Positions 25,792 through 36,667 are shown, numbered from the stretch's first letter. The stretch: DNA of 64,000 bases from Hydrococcus rivularis NIES-593 (GCF_001904635.1 NZ_MRCB01000001.1:186001-250000), one strand, 5' to 3'. Translations and numbers: made by a program. Notes: a model not told the origin generated them from the sequence alone.

Positions 25792-28092
25792 CTATCTAAG
25801 AACTTGGCTACTTTGAATCAGCCAGCGACCCTGTTGGCGAATTAATTCATAACGAACCCGTATGCTGTAATCGTCGGATTGTCCGCGATTCAACTGTCCG
25901 TTTTGATAGTAGTTGGCAATTTCTCTAACCGATGCCTCTACCGTAGCGCGATCGGGGTTTTGCGTATCGGTTTTGAGGGAACGGACTTGCATCTGGTGTT
26001 GATAGTGCCAGTAATTGTTACTTCCTTTTAGTTTTGCCGCGCGATCGCGCCACTGAGATAGCAAAGTTCCCGTTAAAATCTCGTCCAATTTCTCTACCTG
26101 GTGCTGGCTCCCCATTGCTTGAGATTTAACCGTTAACCAAGTTTGGATAACTTGCTCGGCTCCCTGCTGGGTTAGAATTTCTGGGGGAATAACCACCTGT
26201 GCGTCTGCTGGCGGAATCGCGATTGGAGGTCGATTGAGCGCGATCGATAATTGTTCTCCTTTGAGAGCATTTAGAGGAGAACTGCTCGCTTCAAACCACT
26301 GATACACCAAACCAAAAGCTCCTACTCCGAATACAATTGCCGCTGCTCCCAACAGCAAGCGCTGCCTTCGAGAAGACAACCGAGAGCGATTTCTGCGCCG
26401 TGGAGAACGAAGGGACGGGCGTTGTCGTTCTGGATCGCGTTTTTTTGGAGGACTCGACCGTCTTCTGCGACGAGCGGGTGGCTCTAGGGTTGGCTGGCGA
26501 TAACCCGTCGTCAAGACCCATCGCTCTCTGGAGAGTTCTGACGGCTCTTCTGCATAGCCCCCTCTTTCATAGGTAGAGGGTTTGGCTGCTAACACGGCAG
26601 TCGTTCGCCCGCCAGAGGTTTGCGCAAGCGTCTTCGTTTCTCCATAATATCGATCGCGGCTGGGCACCGATCTGGAGGTTCTCGTTCTTCTTTGCTGGAA
26701 GTTCGGTTGTCTTCCAGCTTGATTTTTCGCCATTGTTTCTCCTAATGTGTGTTGAGGGTTGTCTTGTGAGGGCTGCTCTTGTTCGCCAGAGCTAGCTGGT
26801 AACTGCTCTAGATATTCTTGTACCTCTTTATCGGCAAAGTATTGCTTTATAGAGGCTTTTTGGTTTGCTAGGTCTCGAAAATGGGAAAAGACTTCGGTTT
26901 GCAGCCAACGTTCTCCATAGACGCATAAACCTCGCAATAGATCGGGTTCTCCTTGGGAGCGATCGCGAATAAAGGCTAGCGGTTCTTCTTCCTTGCTGCC
27001 TTCTAGCGCTCGACTCGCCTCTTCTGTTTGACCTAGCAGCAGGGCGCACATGGCTTGCTCTAGATGAACGTCTTGCCGCTCGCTTAACTCACAGAGAAGG
27101 TCTTTAGCCCGAACGATTAGAGCGGGTTTTTTTTCGGCAAATCCTCTCCCGATTAAGGCATAAATAGCGAGATATTTGCCGACGGTTGAAGGACGTTGAG
27201 CTTCCGCTTCAAACAAGTCTTGCTGTTCTTGGGCGGTTAAGTAAATTCTGATTTGCTGGATAAAGCGCAGACAGTCATCGATTTCTAACCCAGAGCGATC
27301 GTCGCCTTTGCCGTCAATTCCGCCGCGCTCTTGCAGCATGTCTTTGAGGAGTTTCAACCCTTTGTTTCTCTCTGCTGTTCTCTCTTCGTCAAGGGCTAGT
27401 AACTCTAAAATCCGATAGGGTCTTAACTTATACAGCTCTGTGCGAATTTCTGCCCATACGCCTGGGAAAAGGTGTTCTTTCTCTAGCAGTTCCAGCCCTT
27501 TGCTTCCCAATTCCGCTGCGGTTTCGTATTCTCCTCGCTGCCAATGTTCTCTGCCCAACTCCCAGTGGGCTAAAGCTAGGGTTAGGACGATATCGCTCTT
27601 AACTGCCTGTAGCGTCTTTGGGTCTTCCGGGTCGGGACTGACTTGTTGGGGGTTATTGAGAAAAGGATAGCCCAAATTGAGAACTTGCTCGTATTCCCCC
27701 AGGTCTTGAAGGATCAGTAGCGCTCCAACAAATTGCTCCGGGGCAATTTCAATCGAGGGGGCAGGGCGTTCGGGGACACTTTTTTGCGATTCGTCCGTCT
27801 TATTTACAGATGACTCGTTATCTTGCTGCGCTGGTGATTTTTCTTCCGCTTTTTCTGAGTTGGTTTTCTCTTTCTCTAGAAAATTTTCCTCGTATTCAGC
27901 TCGTTTTTGGGAATCGCAGAGAACTTGATATGCCATCTCTAGCAATTGTTTGCGAGCAGCGATCGCGATGCTGCTATATTCCCATCTTGTGGGCAACTGC
28001 AAGTTACGGTCGCGGTAAGCTTGATTCAATAGCTCGTCCGTCATCCGAACCGGTATTCCCAAAATTCTATAGTAGTCGAGCGGAATTCGCAC
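25792..28092 (-). CDS. ftn2: ARC6-like cell division protein Ftn2/ZipN
   Basis: 766-residue bitopic membrane protein that anchors the FtsZ ring in cyanobacteria; ARC6 is its plastid counterpart. N-terminal degenerate J-domain (PLDYYRILGIPVRMT ... CDSQKRAEYEENF, about 1-72), a long helical region, a basic disordered stretch with RRRRRSSPPKKR before one transmembrane helix (LLLGAAAIVFGVGAFGLVYQ, about residue 595), and a C-terminal ARC6-type domain outside (VIQTWLTVKSQAMG ... RQQGRWLIQSSQVLR). The HPD of true J proteins is absent, as is usual in this family. Single gene. Confidence 0.92.
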   Translation of the reverse strand: MRIPLDYYRILGIPVRMTDELLNQAYRDRNLQLPTRWEYSSIAIAARKQLLEMAYQVLCDSQKRAEYEENFLEKEKTNSEKAEEKSPAQQDNESSVNKTDESQKSVPERPAPSIEIAPEQFVGALLILQDLGEYEQVLNLGYPFLNNPQQVSPDPEDPKTLQAVKSDIVLTLALAHWELGREHWQRGEYETAAELGSKGLELLEKEHLFPGVWAEIRTELYKLRPYRILELLALDEERTAERNKGLKLLKDMLQERGGIDGKGDDRSGLEIDDCLRFIQQIRIYLTAQEQQDLFEAEAQRPSTVGKYLAIYALIGRGFAEKKPALIVRAKDLLCELSERQDVHLEQAMCALLLGQTEEASRALEGSKEEEPLAFIRDRSQGEPDLLRGLCVYGERWLQTEVFSHFRDLANQKASIKQYFADKEVQEYLEQLPASSGEQEQPSQDNPQHTLGETMAKNQAGRQPNFQQRRTRTSRSVPSRDRYYGETKTLAQTSGGRTTAVLAAKPSTYERGGYAEEPSELSRERWVLTTGYRQPTLEPPARRRRRSSPPKKRDPERQRPSLRSPRRRNRSRLSSRRQRLLLGAAAIVFGVGAFGLVYQWFEASSSPLNALKGEQLSIALNRPPIAIPPADAQVVIPPEILTQQGAEQVIQTWLTVKSQAMGSQHQVEKLDEILTGTLLSQWRDRAAKLKGSNNYWHYQHQMQVRSLKTDTQNPDRATVEASVREIANYYQNGQLNRGQSDDYSIRVRYELIRQQGRWLIQSSQVLR

Positions 28093-28517
28093 GGTTAGTT
28101 TCCTCAGAGGGGAGTTATCAAAAATTTAATTTGCACAAAAATTTTACTCCTTCTTGGTTTCTGTAGCCGACAAGCTTTAGAATATTTCAGAATATCTGGC
28201 AAAATTTTAGCTCAAACACTCGGGATTGGTAAAAAAATCTTTAAAAATTTATATCCTATTGGCAGCAAGGCTCCGCTGCTATCGCAACAAACCTCATCTA
28301 ATCTTAAAGTGCTGTTATCGCGAAACTGGGTCGGATTCAGTCGCAGACTAAGTTTTTGGGAAAGTCCATAGATTCATGCTTCGGGCTAGATGCCGTATCC
28401 GAAAAAGTGTGATAAAGTTCATGGTAAAATATGGCGAATTTACTTTACTTAATTTTTTAGGCTTTCTATTCTAGAAAAACATCGCAATCGCTAACTGGAT
28501 TTAAAGATTTAGGCTCT
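28093..28517. other. Intergenic region between ftn2 and pdhA
   Basis: 425 bases, A/T-rich, carrying the divergent promoters of ftn2 and pdhA. The only promoter-like hint is GGTAAAATAT near 28425, about 90 bases before pdhA. No gene, RNA or strong hairpin recognised. Confidence 0.5.
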
Positions 28518-29552
28518 ATGGTTTCCGAACGCATTCTACCCGAATTTAATACGGCTTCAGTCCGGATTACTAAAGAAGAAGGATTGCTTCTTTACGAGGA
28601 CATGATTCTCGGACGCTTTTTTGAAGACAAATGTGCTGAGATGTACTATCGGGGCAAAATGTTTGGTTTTGTCCACCTCTACAACGGACAGGAAGCCATC
28701 TCGACCGGAATTATCAGAGCTTTGCGCCGCGATCGAGATTATGTTTGCAGTACCTACCGCGATCACGTCCACGCGCTTAGTTGCGGAGTTCCGGCTAGGG
28801 AGGTCATGGCTGAGTTGTTTGGCAAAGAAACTGGCTGTAGCAAAGGTCGCGGCGGCTCGATGCACCTGTTCTCTGCCCAACACCGACTTTTAGGCGGCTA
28901 TGCGTTTGTCGCCGAAGGCATTCCCGTCGCGACGGGCGCTGCCTTTCAATCGAAGTATAGACGAGAAGTAATGGGAGATGAGAGCGCCGATCTCGTCACC
29001 GTCTGTTTCTTTGGCGATGGGGCAAGCAATAACGGTCAGTTTTTTGAATGTTTGAATATGGCTGCCCTTTGGAAACTCCCGATTATCTACGTTGTCGAGA
29101 ATAATAAATGGGCAATTGGGATGGCGCACGATCGCGCCACCTCTCAACCGGAAATTTATAAGAAAGCCAGCGTCTTCCAAATGCCGGGAGTAGAAGTCGA
29201 TGGGATGGACGTTTTGGCAGTTCGCAGCGTCGCTCAAGAAGCCATTGCCCGCGCCCGCGCCGGCGAAGGACCCACTCTAATCGAAGCGCTGACCTATCGC
29301 TTCCGAGGTCACTCCCTTGCCGATCCCGACGAATTGCGATCGCACGATGAAAAACAATTTTGGGGAGCACGCGATCCGATTAAAAAATTTGCCGCCTATC
29401 TGTTCGAGCATAACTTAGCCGAGCATGAAGAACTTAAGGAGATCGAGCGTCGCGTTCAGGCAATCATAGACGATGCCGTTCAATTCGCGCAAGAAAGCCC
29501 AGAACCAGACCCCAGCGAACTTTACCGCTATGTCTTCGCTGAGGACGAATAG
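28518..29552 (+). CDS. pdhA: Pyruvate dehydrogenase E1 alpha subunit
   Basis: 344 residues; with E1 beta forms the thiamine-dependent pyruvate decarboxylase part of the pyruvate dehydrogenase complex. Seen: the TPP-binding motif from [12 protein letters not shown] to [10 protein letters not shown], the [11 protein letters not shown] region, GRGGSMHLF, and [15 protein letters not shown] with the phosphorylation-loop equivalent. As is typical in cyanobacteria, pdhB is not adjacent. ATG 28518 gives the usual length. Confidence 0.95.
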   Translation: MVSERILPEFNTASVRITKEEGLLLYEDMILGRFFEDKCAEMYYRGKMFGFVHLYNGQEAISTGIIRALRRDRDYVCSTYRDHVHALSCGVPAREVMAELFGKETGCSKGRGGSMHLFSAQHRLLGGYAFVAEGIPVATGAAFQSKYRREVMGDESADLVTVCFFGDGASNNGQFFECLNMAALWKLPIIYVVENNKWAIGMAHDRATSQPEIYKKASVFQMPGVEVDGMDVLAVRSVAQEAIARARAGEGPTLIEALTYRFRGHSLADPDELRSHDEKQFWGARDPIKKFAAYLFEHNLAEHEELKEIERRVQAIIDDAVQFAQESPEPDPSELYRYVFAEDE

Positions 29553-29928
29553 AATGACAAGGAAAGAATCGCGGAGGCAAGACAAAAATTTATAGCATTG
29601 TTGCAGGCGTACAAGGCTTTGCGCCCCTACTTGTCGTTGGCGATGACTTAGTAGAAGGTTGGGATTTCCGTAAAGCCTGTTTCCGTAAAGCCTGAAAGAG
29701 GGAGAAAATGATACCATAATTATTGATTCTCCGTCATCGGTCAATTCTCGCGAATGACCAAAACAATTCTCAATTCACAATTTACTATTCACCCATCAAG
29801 AGGGTGTATGTCCCTACGGAAATCAAAGATTCAGTGGTCGAGATCGGTGACGAGAAGCTCGCCGATTGTAATTGTGAATTGAGCCTTGCCAATTGCTAAT
29901 TGGTCTGACATCCCGATAAGAAACTGCC
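29553..29928. other. pdhA-secA gap with a long-range inverted repeat
   Basis: 376 bases. Perfect 14-bp inverted repeats CTCAATTCACAATT (29769-29782) and AATTGTGAATTGAG (29870-29883) enclose 87 bases that hold a second small hairpin (ATCGG..CGAG-AAG-CTCGCCGAT). A GAATGACCAAAAC repeat lies just upstream. It may be a structured secA leader or a small non-autonomous element. Confidence 0.55.
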
Positions 29929-32739
29929 ATGCTATTAAAAAGTTTATTAGGCGACCCCAACGCACGTAAGATCAAAAAACTTCAGCCCCTGGTGACTGAC
30001 ATTAACCTTCTCGAAGAAGACATTAAAAAGCTTTCTGACGAAGAACTCAAGCAGAAAACGGCAGAGTTTAAGCAAAAACTAGAAAAAGCCAGAAGCGATC
30101 GCGAACTAGAAGACATCTTAGACGAAATCCTCCCCGAAGCCTTTGCCGTAGTTCGAGAAGCTGCCGTTCGCGTTTTGGGAATGCGTCACTTTGACGTGCA
30201 GTTACTTGGGGGTATCGTCCTGCATAAAGGGCAAATTGCCGAGATGAAAACCGGGGAAGGGAAAACCCTAGTAGCAACCCTTCCTGCCTATCTCAACGGT
30301 TTGACGGGGAAGGGCGTACACATCGTGACGGTGAACGACTACCTCGCCCGCCGCGATGCTGAATGGATGGGACAAGTCCATCGTTTTCTGGGGCTAAGCG
30401 TAGGCTTAATCCAAGCGGGAATGAGTCCAGAAGAGAAAAAGAGAAACTACGCCTGCGATATTACCTACACCACCAACAGCGAACTAGGCTTTGACTACCT
30501 GCGAGACAATATGGCGCCGTCGATGGCAGAAGTGGTGCAGCGTCCCTTCAACTACTGCATCATCGACGAAGTAGACTCGATTCTCATCGACGAAGCCCGA
30601 ACGCCATTAATTATCTCCGGACAGATAGAACGTCCGACAGAAAAATATCTCAAGGCGGCAGAAATTGCCCAACAACTGGTCAGACAAGTCGATGAAAGTC
30701 AACCGGGCGATTACGAAGTCGATGAAAAAGCCCGCAATATTCTCATGACCGATGAGGGTTTTGAAAAAGCCGAGCAACTATTGGGAGTTCAAGACTTATA
30801 CGATCAAAATAATCCCTGGGCGCATTACATTTTCAACGCCATTAAGGCAAAAGAACTCTTTATCAAAGACGTAAACTATATCGTCCGCAATGGAGAAGTA
30901 GTCATTGTGGATGAATTCACCGGACGGGTATTGCCAGGGCGACGTTGGAGCGACGGCTTGCACCAGGCGATCGAAGCCAAAGAAAGGGTAGAGATTCAAC
31001 CGGAAACTCAAACCCTAGCAACCATTACCTATCAGAACTTCTTCCTGCTCTATCCCAAACTGTCGGGGATGACGGGTACTGCCAAAACCGAAGAAACTGA
31101 ATTGGAAAAGGTCTATAACCTACAGGTGACGGTTATCCCGACCAACCGACCTTCTAGACGCTACGATATGCCAGATGTAGTCTACAAAAACGAGCGGGGC
31201 AAGTGGATAGCCGTAGCAGAAGAATGCGAAGAAATGCACAAAATAGGTCGTCCGGTGTTGGTGGGAACGACCAGCGTCGAAAAATCAGAATTGCTCTCTC
31301 GTTTACTCCAAGAAAAGAAAATTCCTCACAACCTGCTCAATGCTCGCCCTGAAAACGTGGAACGGGAATCGGAAATTGTGGCACAAGCGGGACGCAAAGG
31401 CGCTGTCACCATCGCTACCAACATGGCAGGTCGAGGTACCGATATTATCTTGGGCGGTAACGCAGACTACATGGCGCGATTGAAGATCCGAGAATATTTA
31501 ATGCCCAAGATTGTCCGACCGGAAGACGACGATGCCCTGGGGGTTAGCGTTCCCGGAGTCGGCGGGCGCAACCGTCCTCAAGGCTTTGCTCCCGGCAAGA
31601 AAGTCAAAACCTGGAAGGCATCGCCTCAAATTTTTCCCACCGAGCTATCTAAAGATGCCCAAAAGCTGCTCAAAGATGTGGTGAAGTTTGCAGTAGACCA
31701 ATACGGAGAGCAGAGTTTAACGGAACTGGAAGCCGAAGAAAAAGTAGCGATCGCGGCTGAAAACGCTCCCATCGACGATCCCGTCATTCAAAAACTGCGG
31801 GAAGCATACAAACTCATTCGCCGAGAATACGAAGAGTATACCAGTAGAGAACATGACGAAGTCGTAGGACTGGGCGGACTGCACGTAATCGGAACCGAAC
31901 GCCACGAATCTCGCCGCATCGACAACCAATTAAGAGGCCGGGCGGCGCGACAAGGCGACCCCGGTTCGACGCGGTTCTTCCTGAGTTTGGAAGACAACTT
32001 GCTGAGGATCTTTGGCGGCGATCGCGTTGCCGGTTTGATGACCGCCTTGCGAGTCGAAGAAGACATGCCCATCGAATCCAAGATGCTCACCGGATCGCTG
32101 GAAGGGGCGCAGAAAAAAGTAGAAACCTACTACTACGACATCCGCAAACAGGTATTCGAGTACGACGAGGTAATGAACAATCAGCGTCGGGCAATTTACG
32201 CCGAACGTCGTCGAGTGTTGGAAGGACTGGATCTCAAAGAACAGGTTCTCCAGTACGCCGAGAAGACGATGGACGAGATCGTCGATGCTTACGTCAATCC
32301 CGAACTTCCTCCCGAAGAATGGGACTTAGAAGGTCTGGTAAATAAAGCCAAGGAGTTTGTCTATCTTTTGGAAGATGTCGAGGTTTCCGATATTGCTGAC
32401 ATGAGCGTCAGCGAGATCAAAAACTTCCTGCACGAAGAAGTTCGCAAAGCCTACGATATCAAGGAAGACCAAGTAGATAAAGTTCGTCCGGGACTGATGC
32501 GCGAAGCGGAGCGTTTCTTTATCTTGCAGCAAATCGATACCCTCTGGCGCGAGCATTTACAAGCAATGGACGCCTTGCGCGAGTCGATCGGATTGCGTGG
32601 GTACGGACAAAAAGACCCCCTAATCGAGTACAAACAAGAAGGCTATGAGATGTTCCTAGAGATGATGATCGATATTCGCCGGAACGTCGTCTATTCTCTG
32701 TTCCAATTCCAGCCGCAAGGTCAGCCGCAAACGGTATAA
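29929..32739 (+). CDS. secA: Protein translocase ATPase SecA
   Basis: 936 residues; motor that drives unfolded proteins through SecYEG in the plasma and thylakoid membranes. Seen: Walker [28 protein letters not shown] (DEAD-like motif), the second nucleotide domain with [14 protein letters not shown], and [17 protein letters not shown]. An insertion around residues 520-560 ([15 protein letters not shown]) is usual in cyanobacterial and plastid SecA. The zinc-binding, SecB-interacting tail is absent; the protein ends [10 protein letters not shown]. Monocistronic. Confidence 0.97.
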   Translation: MLLKSLLGDPNARKIKKLQPLVTDINLLEEDIKKLSDEELKQKTAEFKQKLEKARSDRELEDILDEILPEAFAVVREAAVRVLGMRHFDVQLLGGIVLHKGQIAEMKTGEGKTLVATLPAYLNGLTGKGVHIVTVNDYLARRDAEWMGQVHRFLGLSVGLIQAGMSPEEKKRNYACDITYTTNSELGFDYLRDNMAPSMAEVVQRPFNYCIIDEVDSILIDEARTPLIISGQIERPTEKYLKAAEIAQQLVRQVDESQPGDYEVDEKARNILMTDEGFEKAEQLLGVQDLYDQNNPWAHYIFNAIKAKELFIKDVNYIVRNGEVVIVDEFTGRVLPGRRWSDGLHQAIEAKERVEIQPETQTLATITYQNFFLLYPKLSGMTGTAKTEETELEKVYNLQVTVIPTNRPSRRYDMPDVVYKNERGKWIAVAEECEEMHKIGRPVLVGTTSVEKSELLSRLLQEKKIPHNLLNARPENVERESEIVAQAGRKGAVTIATNMAGRGTDIILGGNADYMARLKIREYLMPKIVRPEDDDALGVSVPGVGGRNRPQGFAPGKKVKTWKASPQIFPTELSKDAQKLLKDVVKFAVDQYGEQSLTELEAEEKVAIAAENAPIDDPVIQKLREAYKLIRREYEEYTSREHDEVVGLGGLHVIGTERHESRRIDNQLRGRAARQGDPGSTRFFLSLEDNLLRIFGGDRVAGLMTALRVEEDMPIESKMLTGSLEGAQKKVETYYYDIRKQVFEYDEVMNNQRRAIYAERRRVLEGLDLKEQVLQYAEKTMDEIVDAYVNPELPPEEWDLEGLVNKAKEFVYLLEDVEVSDIADMSVSEIKNFLHEEVRKAYDIKEDQVDKVRPGLMREAERFFILQQIDTLWREHLQAMDALRESIGLRGYGQKDPLIEYKQEGYEMFLEMMIDIRRNVVYSLFQFQPQGQPQTV

Positions 32740-32769
32740 CTTCTTTCGGGGCGTACTTGCCGTGCGCCC

Positions 32770-33711
32770 TTACTGCTGTGACTCTGAATTGAGCATATTC
32801 ATCGCAATTTCTAGACTGACTTTCATGCGGTTGAGAGAAGCTGCAAGAATGCCGATTTCATCGTCGGCTAGATGTTTAAACTCTCCAGATAAATCGCCGG
32901 TACTGACTCTTTGGGCTACTTGAGACATTTTTTTGAGAGGGTTAGTCACCGTCTTTTTCAAGAAGAGGTTAATCAGGAAAATCGTTAGCAGCAGAAATAC
33001 GCTGAGAATACCGATGACCGAAAACTGTAATTGGCGTGCCGCTTCAAAAACTGTGCTAGCAGGAACTGAAATCATTTGCGCTCCTACAATTTCGTTTAAT
33101 TTCCAGCCATAACCATTCTTATCGCCGTAGGTAGTAATTTGACTTGGAGGAGCTAGTTCTGGCGCACTGTGACACCGCAAACAACTCTCCTGAGAAACAG
33201 CGAGAGGACGAGCAATATAAAAGATATCGCCACCGGGAAGGGAACGAAAACCCGTCTTTTCTTTTAAAGTGGGTTGAGTGCGAAAAGTTTCCACAATTTG
33301 AGTTTCAAATTCGTCGGCTTTATCTCTTAAATTTGTAGGATTTAACGTCGCCTCTTTATAGAAAAAATCTTGATATTCTTTACGAGTTCTTAGGCGTTCA
33401 AAAACTTCGCGAGCCGAATAAGCAGGAACGGTTTGAGGCAAAAATTCGTCTTCGGTTTCTAGTCTAGGAGCTAATTCTGGATTGACCTGAGTACTAGTGT
33501 AGTGCCTGACCGAACTCATCGTTTCTATTAATAAAAAAGCTTTGTCAGTAACAATTTGTTCTGCATTTCGATTCAAAATTATCGATAACAATAATCCGCT
33601 GACAGAAACGACGAGAAAAAAGATAAATACCAAAAGCAAATTGAGTTTTGTCCCTAGATTGAGTTGAGTTCCTATATTAAGTTTTGTACCGAGCTTAAAA
33701 AGTCTTAGCAT
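32770..33711 (-). CDS. DUF3365 (haem-binding-like) and HAMP protein without output domain
   Basis: 313 residues: a membrane helix at about 27-49, an extracytoplasmic DUF3365 domain with a c-type haem motif CLRCH near residue 178, a second helix at about 232-252, and a HAMP domain (TNPLKKMSQVAQRVSTGDLSG ends with DEIGILAASLNRM). It stops right after HAMP, without kinase, cyclase or chemoreceptor output. It could sense redox state or a ligand and signal through a partner. Divergent from a PhnD-like binding protein 102 bases away, a possible functional pair (inference). Confidence 0.82.
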   Translation of the reverse strand: MLRLFKLGTKLNIGTQLNLGTKLNLLLVFIFFLVVSVSGLLLSIILNRNAEQIVTDKAFLLIETMSSVRHYTSTQVNPELAPRLETEDEFLPQTVPAYSAREVFERLRTRKEYQDFFYKEATLNPTNLRDKADEFETQIVETFRTQPTLKEKTGFRSLPGGDIFYIARPLAVSQESCLRCHSAPELAPPSQITTYGDKNGYGWKLNEIVGAQMISVPASTVFEAARQLQFSVIGILSVFLLLTIFLINLFLKKTVTNPLKKMSQVAQRVSTGDLSGEFKHLADDEIGILAASLNRMKVSLEIAMNMLNSESQQ

Positions 33712-33813
33712 TTATAAACTCCTGAAAAAAATTAAAATTGTAATAGTTCATTTGTAATCTGCCTAAAATTGTAAACGCAAAGACCCGATCGCATTTCTTA
33801 AAGCTTGTTAAAT

Positions 33814-34668
33814 ATGTTGCTCAAGCGCTTCCTACTTTTATCGGTTCTGATGCTAGCGGTAGGGTGTAGGTCGATGAGTCCCCCCTCATCGGGACAATTG
33901 ACTATAGGAGTCATTAGTTTTGAAGAAAGCGATCGCTCGGTCGAACAATACTCCGAGCTACAAAATTATTTAGGTAGCACACTGAGGAGTTTAGTTGAAT
34001 TAGAGCCAGCCTACAACGAACTCAAAGCCCTCGATCAAATCAAGCGCAAGCGCTGGGATATCGTCTTTGCTCCGCCCGGATTAGCCGCGATCGCGATTTC
34101 TCAAGCGCAATACGTGCCTCTGTTTCCGACAGAAGGAGCATTAAAAACTCGTTCGGTTATCATTGTCCTCAAAGAGAATCCGATCGAAAACCTCGATCGG
34201 CTAGCTGGAAAGACAATTGCTTTGGGTCAACCGGGTTCTGCGACGGGATATTATTTACCTATCTACAACTTGTATGGGTTGACATTAGCCGAAGTCCGTT
34301 TGGCAGCAACGCCAAAAAACGTCCTCGAATTAATTGCTAATCGAGAAGTCGCAGCAGGAGCCATGTCGCTAGCGGAATTCAACCAATATCGCTCCAAGTT
34401 TCCTGGCGTTCGCTTTCGCATTCTCCATACAGATTCTCACATAGTTCCAAGCGGAGCCGTTTTAGTCTCGTCCGACCTAGATCCGGCTCAAAAAGACAAA
34501 ATTCGCGAGGCGCTATCCAAAGTTTCGCCCGCGATCGCATCTTCTGCGGGATACATTACCAACGCTCCTCCCCCAGATTACCAATATCTCATAGCAGTCG
34601 TCGATCGAGTCGTTCCCATTGCCGGACGCATCAGACAGAAGCCAGCACCGCTATACGAACAAAAATAA
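33814..34668 (+). CDS. PhnD-like periplasmic substrate-binding lipoprotein
   Basis: 284 residues from ATG 33814 (a TTG in frame lies 9 bases upstream). Hydrophobic signal sequence ending LAVGCRS, probable lipoprotein. The rest is a type 2 periplasmic binding fold of the phosphate/phosphonate (PhnD) group: LTIGVISFEESDRSVEQYSE near the N-terminus, WDIVFAPPGLAAIA, LAGKTIALGQPGSATGYYLP and HIVPSGAVLVSSDL. No ABC permease or ATPase gene follows, so it may deliver a signal to a sensor, perhaps the divergent HAMP protein, instead of feeding a transporter. Confidence 0.8.
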   Translation: MLLKRFLLLSVLMLAVGCRSMSPPSSGQLTIGVISFEESDRSVEQYSELQNYLGSTLRSLVELEPAYNELKALDQIKRKRWDIVFAPPGLAAIAISQAQYVPLFPTEGALKTRSVIIVLKENPIENLDRLAGKTIALGQPGSATGYYLPIYNLYGLTLAEVRLAATPKNVLELIANREVAAGAMSLAEFNQYRSKFPGVRFRILHTDSHIVPSGAVLVSSDLDPAQKDKIREALSKVSPAIASSAGYITNAPPPDYQYLIAVVDRVVPIAGRIRQKPAPLYEQK

Positions 34669-34671
34669 TTA

Positions 34672-34711
34672 CAACAGGATCGGCAGGGAATTTATGTTGC
34701 CAATCCTGTTG
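34672..34711. terminator. Hairpin between convergent PhnD-like and hsp20 genes
   Basis: CAACAGGAT-C-GGCA pairs with TGCC-A-ATCCTGTTG around a 12-base loop. No long T-run follows. A bidirectional terminator is likely from its position. Confidence 0.45.
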
Positions 34712-34743
34712 GGTGCAATGAGTGGCTAACTCAACTAAATCTA

Positions 34744-35205
34744 TTAACCGACATTAACCTTGACGACTTTGTGTTTTTCTTCTTCGGTTTTCGGCAAGGT
34801 AAGGTTTAAAATCCCGTTTTTGTATTCGGCTTGAACTTTGTCGGTTTGGATGTGGGCAGGTAACGGAATCGTTCGCTCGAACTTGCCATAGTAGAATTCA
34901 GAGCGAGTAACTCCTTTTCCTTCAGTCTTGGTTTCAGACTTGCGCTCGCCGCTAATCGAAACCGAGTCGGCGGTCACTTCAACGTTGAGATCTTTGGCTT
35001 CTAAACCGGGGACTTCTAGTTTGAGGTGAATCTCGCTGTCCGTTTCTTCCATTTCAGCAGCAGGAACGCCAAAGGAAAGCGCTCTTTCTCCATCGGGCAT
35101 CAATCTTTCAAACAAGCGATTCATGCGCTGTTGTAAGCTTTCCATTTCCCGCCAGGGTTCCCAACGTTCGATTTCCCGGAAAGGTTCCCAACGAATAAGT
35201 GCCAT
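34744..35205 (-). CDS. hspA: Small heat-shock protein, Hsp20/alpha-crystallin
   Basis: 153-residue ATP-independent chaperone that holds unfolding proteins and protects membranes. N-terminal arm rich in Trp/Glu/Arg (MALIRWEPFREIERWEPWRE contains two FREIE/WREME-like copies), alpha-crystallin domain at about 45-140 ending with the KNGILNLTLPK motif, and a short tail KHKVVKVNVG. Length is typical. A repeated CTTCCTG/CAGGAAG inverted pair lies upstream (about 35255-35311); no CIRCE element was seen. Confidence 0.95.
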   Translation of the reverse strand: MALIRWEPFREIERWEPWREMESLQQRMNRLFERLMPDGERALSFGVPAAEMEETDSEIHLKLEVPGLEAKDLNVEVTADSVSISGERKSETKTEGKGVTRSEFYYGKFERTIPLPAHIQTDKVQAEYKNGILNLTLPKTEEEKHKVVKVNVG

Positions 35206-35430
35206 AACTACACCTCCAAGATTAGAGCTTTTGTCTTAGGAGACTCGATCTCAAACTTCCTGGCTTCTAGGAAATTGGTAAAGTTTTTAAATTTCAGGAA
35301 GCTCGCTTTCAAGCCCCCAATTCAAAACTAGCAAGAGAATCTAGGTATCGTAGGTTCGGTTTTGTGACCGTCAGCGATCGCAATTTCCGTACCAAAATTC
35401 TTCCAATCGAATTCCCCAATCCAATGGGGA

Positions 35431-36522
35431 TTAAGCCCCCGTTCGGAATAACATCACATCCCCTTCCTGTACGACATAATCTTTACCTTCGCTGCGAACT
35501 AAGCCTTTTTCTCTTGCTGCCGCCATGCTGCCTGCTGCGACTAAATCCTCGTAGGAAATCGTTTCTGCGCGAATAAACTTTTTCTCAAAATCGGAGTGAA
35601 TAACCCCTGCCGCTTGCGGTGCTTTCATACCAGCACGAATCGTCCAAGCGCGAGATTCTTGTGGGCCCGTGGTTAAATAAGTGCGCAATCCTAATAGTTC
35701 GTAAGTCGCCTTGATTAAGGATTTTAGCCCTCCTTCTTCCACGCCAAGAGCAGCCAGATAATCCGCTCGCTCCTCTTCGGATAGATCGACTAATTCTGCT
35801 TCGACTTGAGCAGAGACGACGACAACTTTCGAGCCTTCTGCGGCGGCAACTTGTTTGACTTTCTCTACCCACTCATTTCCCTGTGCCAAATCTTCTTCGG
35901 ATACGTTAGCCGCATAGATGATGGGTTTACCCGTCAGCAGTCCCAATGATTTAATGGCTTCTGCCTCTTCTTCGCTTAAGTCAACCTGACGGGCGGATTT
36001 ACCTTCATTCAAAGCAGCGCTTAATTTTTCCAAGGCTCCTAGTTCGATTTGCGCCTCTTTGCTATTCTTGGCTTGCTTGCGAGTGCGATCGATGCGGCGT
36101 TCTACCTGCGCCAAATCTGCCAAAGCTAGCTCTAAATTAATTACCTCGATATCCCGCACGGGATCGACAGAACCAGAAACGTGAATGATATCGTCGTTTT
36201 CAAAACAGCGTACTACATGAACGATCGCGTCTACTTCTCGAATGTTGGCAAGAAATTGATTGCCCAGCCCTTCGCCTTTGCTTGCGCCTTTAACTAAGCC
36301 CGCAATATCGACAAATTCGATCCGCGTTGGCACAATTTTTTCGGAATGGGAGAGTTTTGCCAACACTTGCAAACGTTCGTCGGGGACTGATACAACCCCA
36401 ACATTGGGTTCGATGGTACAAAAGGGAAAGTTGGCAGCCTCAGCTTTGGCATTGGCAACCAAGGCATTGAATAAGGTGGATTTACCAACGTTGGGAAGTC
36501 CAACAATTCCGGCTGTAAGCAT
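35431..36522 (-). CDS. ychF: Ribosome-associated GTPase/ATPase YchF (OLA1 family)
   Basis: 363-residue P-loop protein that binds ribosomes and hydrolyses ATP rather than GTP. Seen: G1 GLPNVGKSTLFNAL, the switch region NFPFCTIEPNVGVV, G3 DIAGLVKGASKGEGLGNQFL, a coiled insertion, ANVSEEDL at the G4-like site (non-canonical, as in the family), and a C-terminal TGS domain ending DYVVQEGDVMLFR. Single gene, divergent from the spherulin-like gene. Confidence 0.95.
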   Translation of the reverse strand: MLTAGIVGLPNVGKSTLFNALVANAKAEAANFPFCTIEPNVGVVSVPDERLQVLAKLSHSEKIVPTRIEFVDIAGLVKGASKGEGLGNQFLANIREVDAIVHVVRCFENDDIIHVSGSVDPVRDIEVINLELALADLAQVERRIDRTRKQAKNSKEAQIELGALEKLSAALNEGKSARQVDLSEEEAEAIKSLGLLTGKPIIYAANVSEEDLAQGNEWVEKVKQVAAAEGSKVVVVSAQVEAELVDLSEEERADYLAALGVEEGGLKSLIKATYELLGLRTYLTTGPQESRAWTIRAGMKAPQAAGVIHSDFEKKFIRAETISYEDLVAAGSMAAAREKGLVRSEGKDYVVQEGDVMLFRTGA

Positions 36523-36667
36523 AGTCAGTTAAATAATCAGTCAATCGCTAAGTTTTAATCTTTGTTAAGAGTAACGCGAATGTCGCCTCGATTGGCGAGG
36601 ATCGAGTCGCTATATGATTATTTTGATACCAGTCAGAAAACTAACCGCGATCGAAGACTAACCTTGC

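Noticed and set aside
29760-29930. tRNA or known riboswitch upstream of secA
   Set aside because: No cloverleaf or TTCGAAT T-loop, and no consensus of a known riboswitch class was recognised.
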